Source: Arenicola marina (taxonomy: Eukaryota > Annelida > Polychaeta > Arenicolidae). Taken from it: a DNA stretch of 64,000 bases. The stretch covers positions 6,944,001 through 7,008,000 of the forward strand of contig OZ025255.1 of the NCBI GenBank assembly GCA_964019135.1. The letters run 5' to 3'. The notes under the pieces are model-generated. The model was not told where the DNA came from. It saw nothing but the letters and a program-made list of their open reading frames with translations, and did no database searches. The position numbers and the translations under genes are program-made. Below are positions 35,935 to 46,254 of the stretch, one piece after another. The number at the start of each line of letters is the position of its first letter. Positions within the stretch are counted from its first letter, which is position 1.

Positions 35935-36347
35935 GTATTCGGCAATGGAGGCCGATATGTTAACTGATGCCTCTACTGACGATTTAATAATATTATGTAG
36001 CAAGTCTGATTTACCTTTTATGACTGAAGAGAGCTGTCAATGTGATTTTACTGGGAAACTAGGCAGTAAAGCCCATATTTTAAGCAATCTGACCGACACA
36101 GATGTTGTACAGCTTTGTTTTATGGAAGACGACATGTCACTCGTCGTGTTTTTACGATACCATGCAAGGTAAAAGAGTCAAATGATATTTTAAGCCGTGC
36201 TGCAGAGAGTGTAAGATACCGGCCTGATCAGCCTTTTATGATGAATGAGGATCATACATGTGCCCAGATCTGTCCAGGACTGCGGAAATCATGAAAAGGT
36301 AAGCGAACGACCGGAGAATTTAGTGACAGCGATCGAAGCCAGCGAAG

Positions 36348-37245
36348 ATGAAGAGTTATTTGGACTCGCCCCATTTCATCTCCAGATACCCCACACTAAC
36401 ATGTGTAGGACATAAGTTTGGACCGCTAAGCCAAGCACTTGGCGAAGGCGCATTAGATGTCTTGTTCATTCAAGAGACGATGATAGATGATAGCTTTCCG
36501 GCAGGTCAATTTACTTTAAATGGTTACAAGGCCCACCGAAATGATAATATAGACAGCTCTGGAGGCATAATGGTCCAAGTAAAAGGCGACATACCACACC
36601 GTCGGTGCAAGGATATAGAAATTAATAAAGACGAGAATGGACGTATTGAATCCTTGGCAATAGAAATGACGCTAAATACTGCAAAGTGGCTCTTTCTCAG
36701 TGTATACAAGCAGCCGAAGGTAAAAAACGCATTACTCGATAGCCTTCTGAATGCAATCGCTGCTGAACTGGTAAACATTGTACTGTTGGGAGATTTAAAT
36801 GTAAACATGTTAAACCATAAAAATTGTTTGAACGACATACTAGAGGTATATGGTGCTAAAACTATCGTTAAGCCACCCACTTGTTTCAAAGGTAAAATAC
36901 CGACCTTAATTGATCTTGTGATTACAAATGTGTCGAAGCGCTTATGAGATGTATCATGTATAGATACTGGCCTCAGCGATTTTCACCATATGGTATGCGT
37001 AGCAACGAAAATAGAAGTTCCCATCAGGCAGCAGAAACGTGTCTATTAACGAAGCTTCAAACATTTTGATGAGATATAAATACAAAGATGATCTAGCCTC
37101 GGTGCCTTTTCATGTAGGTGAAGTTTTTGAAGTAGTTAAGAATAACAAGTACATAAAGGGGAAATGTAGCGAAGCTACGACTAACGGTAAGGAATTCTGG
37201 AAAGTTGTAATAAAACCACTGGAGGAAGGAAGGAAGGTCACCAAG
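36348..37245 (+). pseudogene. LINE ORF2: apurinic-type endonuclease domain, truncated
   Basis: The intact part, 36348-36947, reads LDVLFIQETMID (the metal-binding glutamate block), NGYKAHRND, SGGIMV, LLGDLNVNM (the D-x-N block) and TLIDLVITN. The stop after VSKRL at 36945-36947 is followed in another frame by DTGLSDFHHMV, the expected SDxH block, and then KYKDDLASVPFHVGEVF and NGKEFWKVVIKPL, which resemble the linker to the reverse transcriptase. The reverse transcriptase itself is absent. Confidence 0.78.
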
Positions 37246-37579
37246 GCATAGAAATGAAACTTCCTTAAAAGGTGAAACTTCCTTTGTAAAATCCATTTTA
37301 GTTTTCCAATCGTGCGTTGTTTTGCGGCCGCTATTCACGTTCACGTTACAGATCAGTGCTCACCGCGGTGTCAATGCGCGCAACTCATATTTACATTATT
37401 AGTTCCAACAAACCCACCGAACTTAATAGTTATAGTCCTGAATCATATGAACTCCAACTAAAGAGATAATAGCTACTATTTACCAAATAAAAGGTTCATG
37501 TTAAGAAATATATACCATTTTGCCTAAAACAATATGTTCGTTAGGCCTACTTCCGCCGCAGAGGCGTAATCACGCGCAA

Positions 37580-38340
37580 CACCTATAGTCGCAACGGAAA
37601 CTCTCCGGACAACGAAATTTCCCGTTTACGAGAAAATATTCACTGATTCGAAGAGCAAAATACTTTCTGTGTGAACTTCAAATCGGAGCCTAATAAGTGT
37701 ATGTCAACTCACGTTTCCAGAGACACTTGCAAATAAACTATAAGCAGATGTCAAAGCAGCCGATCGGCTTGATGGCGCCATTCACTGTTTACTGTGACGT
37801 CACTGGGCGATACCATTTACATCTTTGTAAGGGGTCATGGATTTGAATTCCTTTGTAGTGTTAAAACACTACACTACTCATTGACTCTGTTTTTAAGCAC
37901 TGATGCAGAGGGAACTTGAAATCAGTTTAGTATCAATTGAGGCTAATTGAGGCTGGATTCATTGCGCGAAAGCAAACGCCTTCTGCAAAAGTGGGTACAG
38001 CAGACCATTGCATTCAACCTCGGTACCCTCGTCAAATGACGCGATGAACTTTACCAACCTGACCTAGATTTTGAACCAATCAGGTGGCAGTTGGATGACC
38101 TTTACATTTGCGCAATTGACAAGAGAACGATAAAAAAAACATCGTCTGCTCTATTAAATAGCATGGTAGGTCATGTATTGTGAGGATAGGAATCGAACTG
38201 CATATCGGATAAACAATTGTTCAGACAGGCCCCAGTTCATAGGTAAGGAATATGCATAGATTTCGTCCTCAACTCGTAGAGTAAACAAATAATTCGCAAA
38301 TTTCGATGTCCGGAGAGTTTCCGTTTTGACTATAGTTACT
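37580..38340. repeat. Inverted repeat pair of about 40 bp, about 760 bp apart
   Basis: CTATAGTCGCAACGGAAACT with CTCCGGACAACGAAATTT near 37580-37619 is mirrored by AAATTTCGATGTCCGGAGAG with TTTCCGTTTTGACTATAG near 38297-38335, with three mismatches. It may be the ends of a further non-autonomous transposon. No target duplication was recognised. Confidence 0.6.
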
Positions 38341-38656
38341 GGTGCTATTGAGCGCCACTGTTATGATTTTGACCCAATATTTACGTGCAGTCGTGAGTAG
38401 TATCGTCATCGTTATATCTCCGTGTTCACTTAATAGCGACGTTTGAAGTTCTATTCGAGGGAGAAAATACATATGGCATTGCTTCTCGTGCGATATGGGT
38501 TTATCCAAAGAATGTATAGAACAATAAAGAAGCGAAAGCGCGACGTAAAACGGTAACCAGACATGCGCGCGTGCCGCCTAGCGGGGAGGGTTAATCAGCG
38601 CTCGGTCAACTCGGTCAAAGAATTTATAGAACAAGACTTTTCCATACAAGTTCTTC

Positions 38657-38717
38657 GGTTTATCTCAGCACGCCTTTCCGAAATCCAGGATTTTGGAGAC
38701 TTGTGCTGAGATAAACC
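38657..38717. repeat. Perfect 15-bp stem-loop
   Basis: GGTTTATCTCAGCAC (38657-38671) pairs with GTGCTGAGATAAACC (38703-38717) across a 31-base loop. Confidence 0.8.
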
Positions 38718-39492
38718 CATCTCGCACTCGACACAATGCCATATGCATGTCTTATCTTATCTTATCTTAAGTGCGTAATCGGGTAATGATTGTCCCGCTC
38801 TGTCATAGCTCGACGCGAACATATGCTTCATATTGTAAATTGAACAGAGCTCTTTGAATAGCCTGGATACAAGAGCGCTGCCATTGTCGGATACGATATC
38901 CCGGGGCAACCGTGAACACATATGATGCTCCAGCCGTAGTGGAGGAGGTTGGCCTGGCAAATGCGTAGCCACTGTACTAGTCGGTAACCACCACGATGTA
39001 TTTGTTGCCTGCGTCAGAGACTTTGATTGGTCCCATCCAATCGATGCATACCTTTTCGAAAGGCGCGTGTGTCAGCTCGTGAGGCTGTAAAATTAATTCG
39101 CGTTCGACTTTTTGCGTCGAGGCTTTAGACCGGTTACAGACTTCGCATGATGCGACATAGTTTGTAATGTCGGTGGGCATGGTTTTCCAAAATAACCGGT
39201 CACGAAGGACGCTAAGCATTTTACTGGTTCCGACATGACCAGCAAAGCTTGACTCGTGATAGAGAGCGAGAATCTGGGATTTTAGACCCTGGGGTATCAC
39301 CAGTTGGGCCTTCGCTGCTTCAGCTTTGTTGTGGGAAGTGAAAAGGTCATAAAGTACATTATCTATGACATAGTAGTCTCATTCCCTGAGGACAAGAGCT
39401 CGAGCCTCGTCGTCATTGGCAGGTAAGGTGCCAAACTTCAGAAAGTCATACAGTTGTTTGCATTCTGGATCGGCTTGCGGTGCCTGTTTAAC

Positions 39493-41483
39493 TATGGCAA
39501 GCCAAAGTGGAATTTAATAGAGTATTTGCACATATGTCCAAATGAATTACACATATGTGTAATTCAATTGCACATATGTCCAAATAAATTCAACATATCT
39601 TCAATTCAATTAAAGATATCTTTAAAGACCCCTATTTAGACATATGTGCAAATGACTTAGACATATGTCCAAATGAATTGCACATATGTCCAATTCAATT
39701 GTACAGATGTCCAATTCAATTGTACAAATGTCGAAATCATTTAGACATATGTGCAATTCATTTCGACATATGTCCAAATAATTTGGACATATGTCCAAAT
39801 GAATTGCACATATGTACAATTCAATTGTACATATGTCCAATTCATTTGCACATATGTCAAAATGAATTGGACATATGTACAATTCCAAATTAATGTTATC
39901 ATTATTTCGAATTAATGATATCATTAACTTAAATGAATTAATGTTGTCATTAATTCGAATTAGAAGTGGAGGTGGAGGAGATGGAGGTGGTGGAGGTGGA
40001 GGTGGGTGTGGAGGTGAAGGAGGCGGAGGTGTATGGCAAGCCAAAGTTGAATTTAATAGAGCATTTGTACATATGTTCAAATATTTGCACATATGTCCAA
40101 ATGAATTACACATATGTGTAATTCAATTGCACATATGTTCAAATGAATTTAACATATCTTCAATTCAATTAAAGATATCTTTAAAGACCCCTATTTAGAC
40201 ATATGTGCAAATAATTTAGACATATGTCCAAAAGAATTGCACATATGTCCAATTCATTTGTACATATGTCCAATTCATTTGCACATATGTCCAAATCATT
40301 TAGACATATGTCCAAATCATTTGGACATATGTCCAATTCATTTATGTCCAAATAAATTGCACATATGTACAATTCAATTGTACATATGTCCAATTCATTT
40401 GCACATATGTCCAAATCATTTAGACATATGTCCAAATCATTTGGACATATGTCCAATTCATTTATGTCCAAATAAATTGCACATATGTACAATTCAATTG
40501 TACATATGTCCAATTCATTTGCATGTCCAAATGAATTGGACATATGTACAATTCCAAATTAATGTTATCATGAATTCGAATTAATGATATCATTAATTCA
40601 AATGAATTAATGTTATCGTTAATTCGAATTCGAAGTGGAGGTGGAGGAGTTGGAGGTGCTGGAGATGGGGGTGGGGGTGGGNNNNNNNNNNNNNNNNNNN
40701 NNNNNNNNNNNNNNNNNNNNNNNNNNNNNNNNNNNNNNNNNNNNNNNNNNNNNNNNNNNNNNNNNNNNNNNNNNNNNNNNNNNNNNNNNNNNNNNNNNNN
40801 NNNNNNNNNNNNNNNNNNNNNNNNNNNNNNNNNNNNNNNNNNNNNNNNNNNNNNNNNNNNNNNNNNNNNNNNNNNNNNNNNTGTACAATTGAATTCAACA
40901 TATGTGCAATTGAATTCAACATATGTGAAATTGAATTCAACATATGTGCAATTGAATTCAACATATGTGCAATTGAATTCAACATATGTGCAATTGAATT
41001 AAACATATGTGCAAATTATTTGGAGATATGTGCAATTGAATATGCAATTGAATTAACATATGTGCAAATTATTTGGAGATATGTGCAATTGAATTCAACA
41101 TATGTGAAATTGAATTCAACATATTTAAATTAGACTTTAACATATGTGAAATTGAATTCAACATATGTGCAATTGAATTCAACATATGTGCAAATTATTT
41201 GGACATATGTGCAAATGATTTGGACATATGTACAATTGAATTAAACATATGTACAATTGCATTAAACATTTGTGCAATTCAATTGCACATATGTCCAAAT
41301 CGGAAGGATTTGTACATATGTTTAATTGAATTAAAGATATGTCCAAATCAATTTTACATATGTTAAATTCAATTATACATATGTCTAATTCAATTTCACA
41401 TCTTTAATTCAATTGCACATATATGTGCAAATATTTGAACATATGTGCAAATACTCTATTAAATTCCACTTTGGCTTGCCATA
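39493..41483. mobile_element. Satellite-filled transposon with TATGGCAAGCC inverted ends
   Basis: The ends are perfect 45-bp inverted repeats starting TATGGCAAGCCAAAGTGGAA. TTTAAC flanks both sides (39487-39492 and 41484-41489). The interior is an AT-rich array of CACATATGTCCAAATGAATT-type units of about 20-22 bp, GA-rich GGAGGTGGAGG tracts and a second, internal copy of the terminal repeat at 40032. The unit (end, array, GA tract) is therefore at least duplicated in tandem. A 200-base run of N interrupts it. No transposase is visible. An isolated right end of the same family occurs at 48521. Confidence 0.85.
40682..40881. other. Assembly gap (200 N)
   Basis: A run of exactly 200 N inside the satellite core. 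It is probably a placeholder, so the true length of the transposon is unknown. Confidence 0.99.
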
Positions 41484-41561
41484 TTTAACGGCAGCGGGAG
41501 TAAGAGCAATATCTACTAGAATTTCTGGCGCTGCCGCCGTCGTTCGCTGCTGGTATTTTGC

Positions 41562-41797
41562 CCTACGTGTGTCGGCACGAGGGTACGCGTCACGTGACGG
41601 CCTACGTGTGTCGGCACGAGGGTACGCGTGACGTGACGGCCTACGTGTGTCGGCACGAGGGTACGCGTCACGTGACGCCCTACGTGTGTCGGCACGAGGG
41701 TACGCGTCACGTGACGCCCTACGTGTGTCGGCACGAGGGTACGCGTGACGTGACGGCCTACGTGTGTCGGCACGAGGGTACGCGTCACGTGACGGTC
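41562..41797. repeat. 39-bp minisatellite, 6 copies
   Basis: The unit contains CCTACGTGTGTCGGCACGAG then GGTACGCGT(C/G)ACGTGACG. ACGCGTCACGTGACG gives each copy E-box-like CACGTG and local dyad symmetry. It starts within two bases of where the Gypsy-type similarity fades. Confidence 0.95.
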
Positions 41798-41799
41798 TG

Positions 41800-42328
41800 G
41801 TTTGTTGGTCATAGGGCTGTACAGTCACTTTGGGATCTGATCGAGACCCCAAGAGACGGGAATTCTTATGCTCTACGTCAACGCGTAGCATCAACGGCCT
41901 GTACGGGCTGCCTACCTTGTTTGCCTTCACTCGCTTCACACACAACATATCGGCTAAAGCTGTCCTTGGAAGCACAAATAACCACTGAAGTTATGTGCAT
42001 ATCCGAATTATAACCATCCGAGTATATTTATGTAATAGATGAGCGGTTAGACAGCTGATAAACCAGAATGCGGTTGTCTCATGAGTAACTGTCAGTGTCA
42101 GGCGACCTAATTAGCTAATAGGCCATGCAAGTGAATCTCGTTTTATGTGTGCGATACCTCACGAGATCAGATTTTCGGGATATAACGTAAAATGCGTTAA
42201 GTTTTCACTGCGCAGCTCACTCCCTCCCTGCTTGACTAATCAAAACGCTGTCTTTCTATATAGTCACGATTTAGTGACAATATATTGTTGAAAGACACTT
42301 TGAACCTGTATTTTTCCGTATCAAGGGG
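41800..42328. other. Spacer, no gene seen
   Basis: Unique-looking sequence between two arrays, without a credible exon. Confidence 0.35.
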
Positions 42329-42329
42329 C

Positions 42330-44297
42330 TCTTAGCGGGGTGGCTGATAATGGGGGTCTCAGGAAGGGGTTCTCTGCCGGGTGACTGGGAATGGGGGTCT
42401 CAGGAAGGGGCGGCAGGGAATGGGGGTCTCAGGTAGGGGGTCTCAGGAGTGCGGCTGGGAAATGGGGTCGCAGGAAGGGGCGGCTGGGAATGGGGGCCTC
42501 AGGAAGGGGCGGCTGGGAATCGGGGTCTCAGGAAGGGGCTCTTGGGAGGGTGGCTGAGACTGGGGCTCTCACGAAGGGGCTCTTGGGAGGGTGGCTTAGA
42601 CTGGGGGGTCTCAGGAAGGGGTTCCTAGAAGGGCGGCTGGGAATGGGGGTCTCAGGAAGCGGCGGCTGGAAATGGGGGTCTCAGGAAGGGGCGGCTGGGA
42701 ATGGGGGTCTCAGGAAGGGGCTCTTGGGAGGGTGGCTGAGACTAGGGGTCTCAGTGACGGGCTCTCAGGAAGGGGTTTCTAGAAGGGCGGCTAGGAATGG
42801 GGGTCTCAGGAAGCGGCGGCTGGAAATGGGGGTCTCAGGAAGGGGTTTTCAGGAGGGTGGCTAGGAATGGGGGTCTCAGGAAGGAGTTTTCAGGAGGGTG
42901 GCTGGGAATAGGGGTCTCAGGAAGGGACTCTCAGGAGGGTGGCTGGGAATGGGGGTCTCAGGAAGGGGTTTTCAGGAGAGTGACTGGGAATGGGGGTCTC
43001 ATGAAGGGGTTTTCAGGAGAGTGACTGGGAATGGGGGTCTCAGGAAGGGGTTTTCAGGAGGGTGGCTGGGAATGGGGGTCTCAGGAAGGGGTTTTCAGGA
43101 GAGTGACTGGGAATGGGGGTCTCAGGAAGGGGTTTTCAGGAGGGTGGCTGGGAATGGTGGTCTCAGGAGGGCGGCTGGGAATGGGGGTCTCAAGAGGACG
43201 GCTGGGAATGAGGGTCTCAGGAAGGGGCGGCTGGAAATGGGGGTCTCAGAAAGGGGCGGCTGGGATTGGGGGTCTCAGGAAGGTGGCTGAGAATGGGGGT
43301 CAGGAAGGTGGCTGGGAATGGGGGTCTCAGGAGGGTGGCTGGGAATGGGGGTCTCAGGAAGGTGGCTGGGAATGGGGGTCAGGAAGGTGGCTGGGAATGG
43401 GGGTCTCAGGAGGGCGGCTGGAAATGGGGGTCTCAGAAAGGGGCGGCTGGGATTGGGGGTCTCAGGAAGGTGGCTGGGAATGGGGGTCAGGAAGGTGGCT
43501 GGGAATGGGGGTCTCAGGAGGGTGGCTGGGAATGGGGGTCTCAGGAGGGTGGCTGGGAATGGGGGTTTCAGGAAGGTGGCTGGGAGTGGGGGTCTCAAGA
43601 AGGGGCGGCTGGGAATGGGGGTCTCAGAAAGGGGCGGCTTGGAATGGGGGTCTCAGAAAGGGGTTATCTGGAGGGTGGCTGGGAATGGGCTCTCAGGAAG
43701 GGGGGGGGGGGGGCTGGGAATGAGGGTCTCAGGACGGTGGCTGAGAATGGGGGTCTCAGGACGGTGGCTGGGAATGTGGGTCTCAGCAAGAGGGTCTCAG
43801 GAAGGGGCGGCTGGGAATGGGATCTCAAAAAGGGGCGGTTGGGAATGAGGGTCTCAGGTAGGGGGTCTCAGGAAGGGGCGGCTGGGAATGGGATCTCAAA
43901 AAGGGGCGGTTGGGAATGAGGGTCTCAGGTAGGGGGTCTCAAGAAGGGGGTCTCAGGAATAGAGCGGCTGGGAATGGGGGTCTCAGGAAGGGGCTCTCGA
44001 GAGGGTGGCTGGGAATGGGGGTCTCATGAAGGGAGTTTCAGGAAGGGGCGGCTGGGAATGGTGGCATCAGGTAGGGGGTCTCAGGAAGGGGGTCTCAGGA
44101 ATAGGGCGGCTGGGAATTGGGGTCTCAGGAAGCGGTTCTCGGGAAGGGGGTCTCAGGAGGGTGGCTGGGAATGGGGTTCTCAGGAGGGTGGCTGGGAATG
44201 GGGGTCTCAGGAAAGGGTGGATGGGAATGGGGGTCTCAGGAAGGGGTGGCTGGTTATGGGGGTCTTAGGAAGGGGCGGCTGGGAATGGGCGTCTTAA
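42330..44297. repeat. G-rich 29-bp minisatellite, about 65 copies
   Basis: The unit is CTGGGAATGGGGGTCTCAGG followed by AAGGGGCGG, with shorter (GGAGGGTGG) and longer (GGTTTTCAGG) variants. The plus strand has three or four G-runs of at least three per unit, so the array can in principle form many G-quadruplexes. It yields several overlapping glycine/tryptophan-rich frames that are not genes. Confidence 0.96.
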
Positions 44298-44486
44298 TTA
44301 TTTTCTCCTTGCAAGGAGGCGGAAAATATTAACACTCACCAATTTAATTTAATTGAATGTTATTGTAAATTTTCGGCGCAAAGCGTGATTAAAGGAACGG
44401 TAGTTTACCGATTCATATAATACATAAGTGTCTATCCTCCAAATTAGAGAATTCTCCGTCCTGTCTGTAGCTCACAATAAAATTAA

Positions 44487-44886
44487 AGTTGCATGTGGAG
44501 CTCTTTCCCGTCAAAACTAAAGAGGTCAAAATACAAATAAGAATCAGTCCTTAAATCATTCAAGATTGGTTTTGTCTATACTCCACCCATGCCAGACTGC
44601 CAAATAGTGTCTCTTAGCCTTGCCCGTGATATCAATTTACCACAAATTTTCATTTCAGTGGTAAACGTCATCAGTTTGTGTGCTTCGCGATGCTTTGTTA
44701 TAAGTAGCAGTGCCGCGACAGAGTGCTGTGGTGTCGCGGGATAGACACGTTTGCCACACCACAGCCGAAACGGCGAGGTTTATCAGGTTTCGGAATTTAT
44801 GGAATGCAACAATCGAGTTTTCCGCAAATTTTGATATCAATTTCGCCTGGGCTTAGTTTTGGCGGGAAAGAACTCGACATGCAACT
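44487..44886. mobile_element. 400-bp MITE with TTAA duplication, copy 2
   Basis: Same family as 23076-23475, in the opposite orientation and exactly the same length. TTAA flanks at 44483-44486 and 44887-44890. The ends are AGTTGCATGTGGAGCTCTTT and, from the right, AGTTGCATGTCGAGTTCTTT. The interior matches copy 1 with scattered substitutions. Confidence 0.93.
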
Positions 44887-45177
44887 TTAAGAAGTGACCG
44901 CCAGCCACGATTTTACCGCTTAACCAGGCGGCAGCCCTTTTTGGAGTTGTGTCCGCGAATGACCAATCAGAAGGCGTGGGTGTGTGTGTGTGGGGGGTTG
45001 GGTTGATGCAGGGGGAGTCAACTCAGCTGGGCGTGGACCAAGGTCTGCTTGAACATGGCAGTGTGTGTGGAAGGGGTGGGGGGGGGGGGAGTTGAGGCAC
45101 TCTGCCTTAAGACTCACTCCGTTAGGGCTCCATTATGTCTCTGTTGTCGCCTACTTTCTCAATGCATTTTCACAGGC

Positions 45178-45885
45178 TGTGGAACCTCTGTGGGGAATAC
45201 AGGCTGGAGTCCCTGTGGGGAATACAGGCTGGAGCCCCTGTGGGGAATACAGGCTGGAGCCCCTGTGGGGAATACAGGCTGGAGCCCCTGTGTGGAATAC
45301 AGGCTGGAGCATACGTGGGGAATACAGGCTGGAGCCCCTGTGGGGAATACAGGCTGGAGCCCCTGTGGGGAATACAGGCTGGAGCCCTGTGGGGAATACA
45401 GGCTGGAGCATACGTGGGGAATACAGGCTGGAGCCCCTGTGGGGAATACAGGCTGGAGCCCCTGTGGAGAATACAGGCTGGAGCATACGTGGGGAATACA
45501 GGCTGGAGCCCCTGTGGAGAATACAGACTGGAGCCCCTGTGGGGAATACAGGCTGGAGCCCCTGTGGAGAATACAGACTGGAGCCCCTGTGGGGAATACA
45601 GGCTGGAGCCCCTGTGGAGAATACAGACTGGAGCCCCTGTGGGGAATACAGGCTGGAGCATACGTGGGGAATATAGGCTGGAGCCCCTGTGGGGAATACA
45701 GGAGGCTGGAGCCCCTGTGGGGAATACAGGCTGGAGCCCCTGTGGGGAATACAGGCTGGAGCATCTGTGGGGAATACAGGCTGGAGCCCCTGTGGGGAAT
45801 ACAGGAGGCTGGAGCCCCTGTGGGGAATACAGGCTGGAGCCCCTGCGGGGAATACAGGCTGGAGCCCCTGCGGGGAATACAGGCA
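45178..45885. repeat. 25-bp minisatellite, about 28 copies
   Basis: The unit is GGAGCCCCTGTGGGGAATAC followed by AGGCT. Variants GAGCATACGTGGGG and GTGGAGAATACAGACT alternate in a partly regular order. Confidence 0.97.
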
Positions 45886-45889
45886 GTTA

Positions 45890-46250
45890 AATAATTGGGC
45901 ATTTCTTTATTTCTAGGAATTGCCAACCTTTAATTACACACATACACATGTCCAAAAATGAAATAACATTGTTAAATACGGTCGAAAGAAAAGTGTATGA
46001 AATAGTTGACCAGGGAACCAGCTTGTCGAACTCTAGGAGACCCAACTCTGGGTTCACTAGGTCATAACTGTCATCGGGCCGAACTTATACCTTGGGGTCT
46101 CTCGTAAGACAGGGTTGTACTCAACGGTCAGGAAATCATATGTAATACAATTTTAGCACTTTCTTAGTTCAGAAAGGCCACCTCTTGGTCAAATACTTGT
46201 AAATAAATGTATTTTGAACCGATAATCGTTTGGCAAATGTTCCACCGCGT
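45890..46250. other. Spacer between arrays, no gene seen
   Basis: Unique-looking AT-rich sequence. No exon or repeat end recognised. Confidence 0.35.
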
Positions 46251-46254
46251 AGAG

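Larger units (their letters stand above)
35085..37245 (+). mobile_element. LINE, 5' part only (ORF1 and ORF2 endonuclease; no reverse transcriptase)
   Basis: ORF1 remnants (SGNH esterase and zinc knuckles) are followed by an apurinic-type endonuclease, the order used by CR1/L2-like LINEs. The copy stops soon after the endonuclease, at about 37245, where a segment such as FWKVVIKPL still resembles the endonuclease-RT linker. LINEs usually lose the 5' end, so loss of the 3' part implies later deletion, rearrangement or a break in assembly. No target duplication was found. Confidence 0.8.
37250..38750. other. Spacer with two inverted repeats, no gene seen
   Basis: Besides the inverted repeats listed separately, a phrase AAAGAAT(G/T)TATAGAACAA occurs twice (about 38508 and 38619). 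A CTTAT microsatellite lies at 38750-38769. Confidence 0.35.
38757..41560 (-). mobile_element. Gypsy-type retroelement fossil (integrase region), split by a later insertion
   Basis: The minus strand shows an H2C2 zinc-binding integrase segment (HESSFAGH...CEVCNRSK), then the start of the integrase core with CIDWMGP and IVSDNGSA. Similarity upstream of the zinc region continues across 39493-41483, where a different transposon has inserted, and resumes to about 41560. The copy is broken, with a few breaks besides the insertion. LTRs, gag, protease and reverse transcriptase are not visible. It is older than the inserted element. Confidence 0.75.

Noticed and set aside
40593-41006. Open frames across the run of N
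   Set aside because: They consist mostly of unknown residues and repeat translation.
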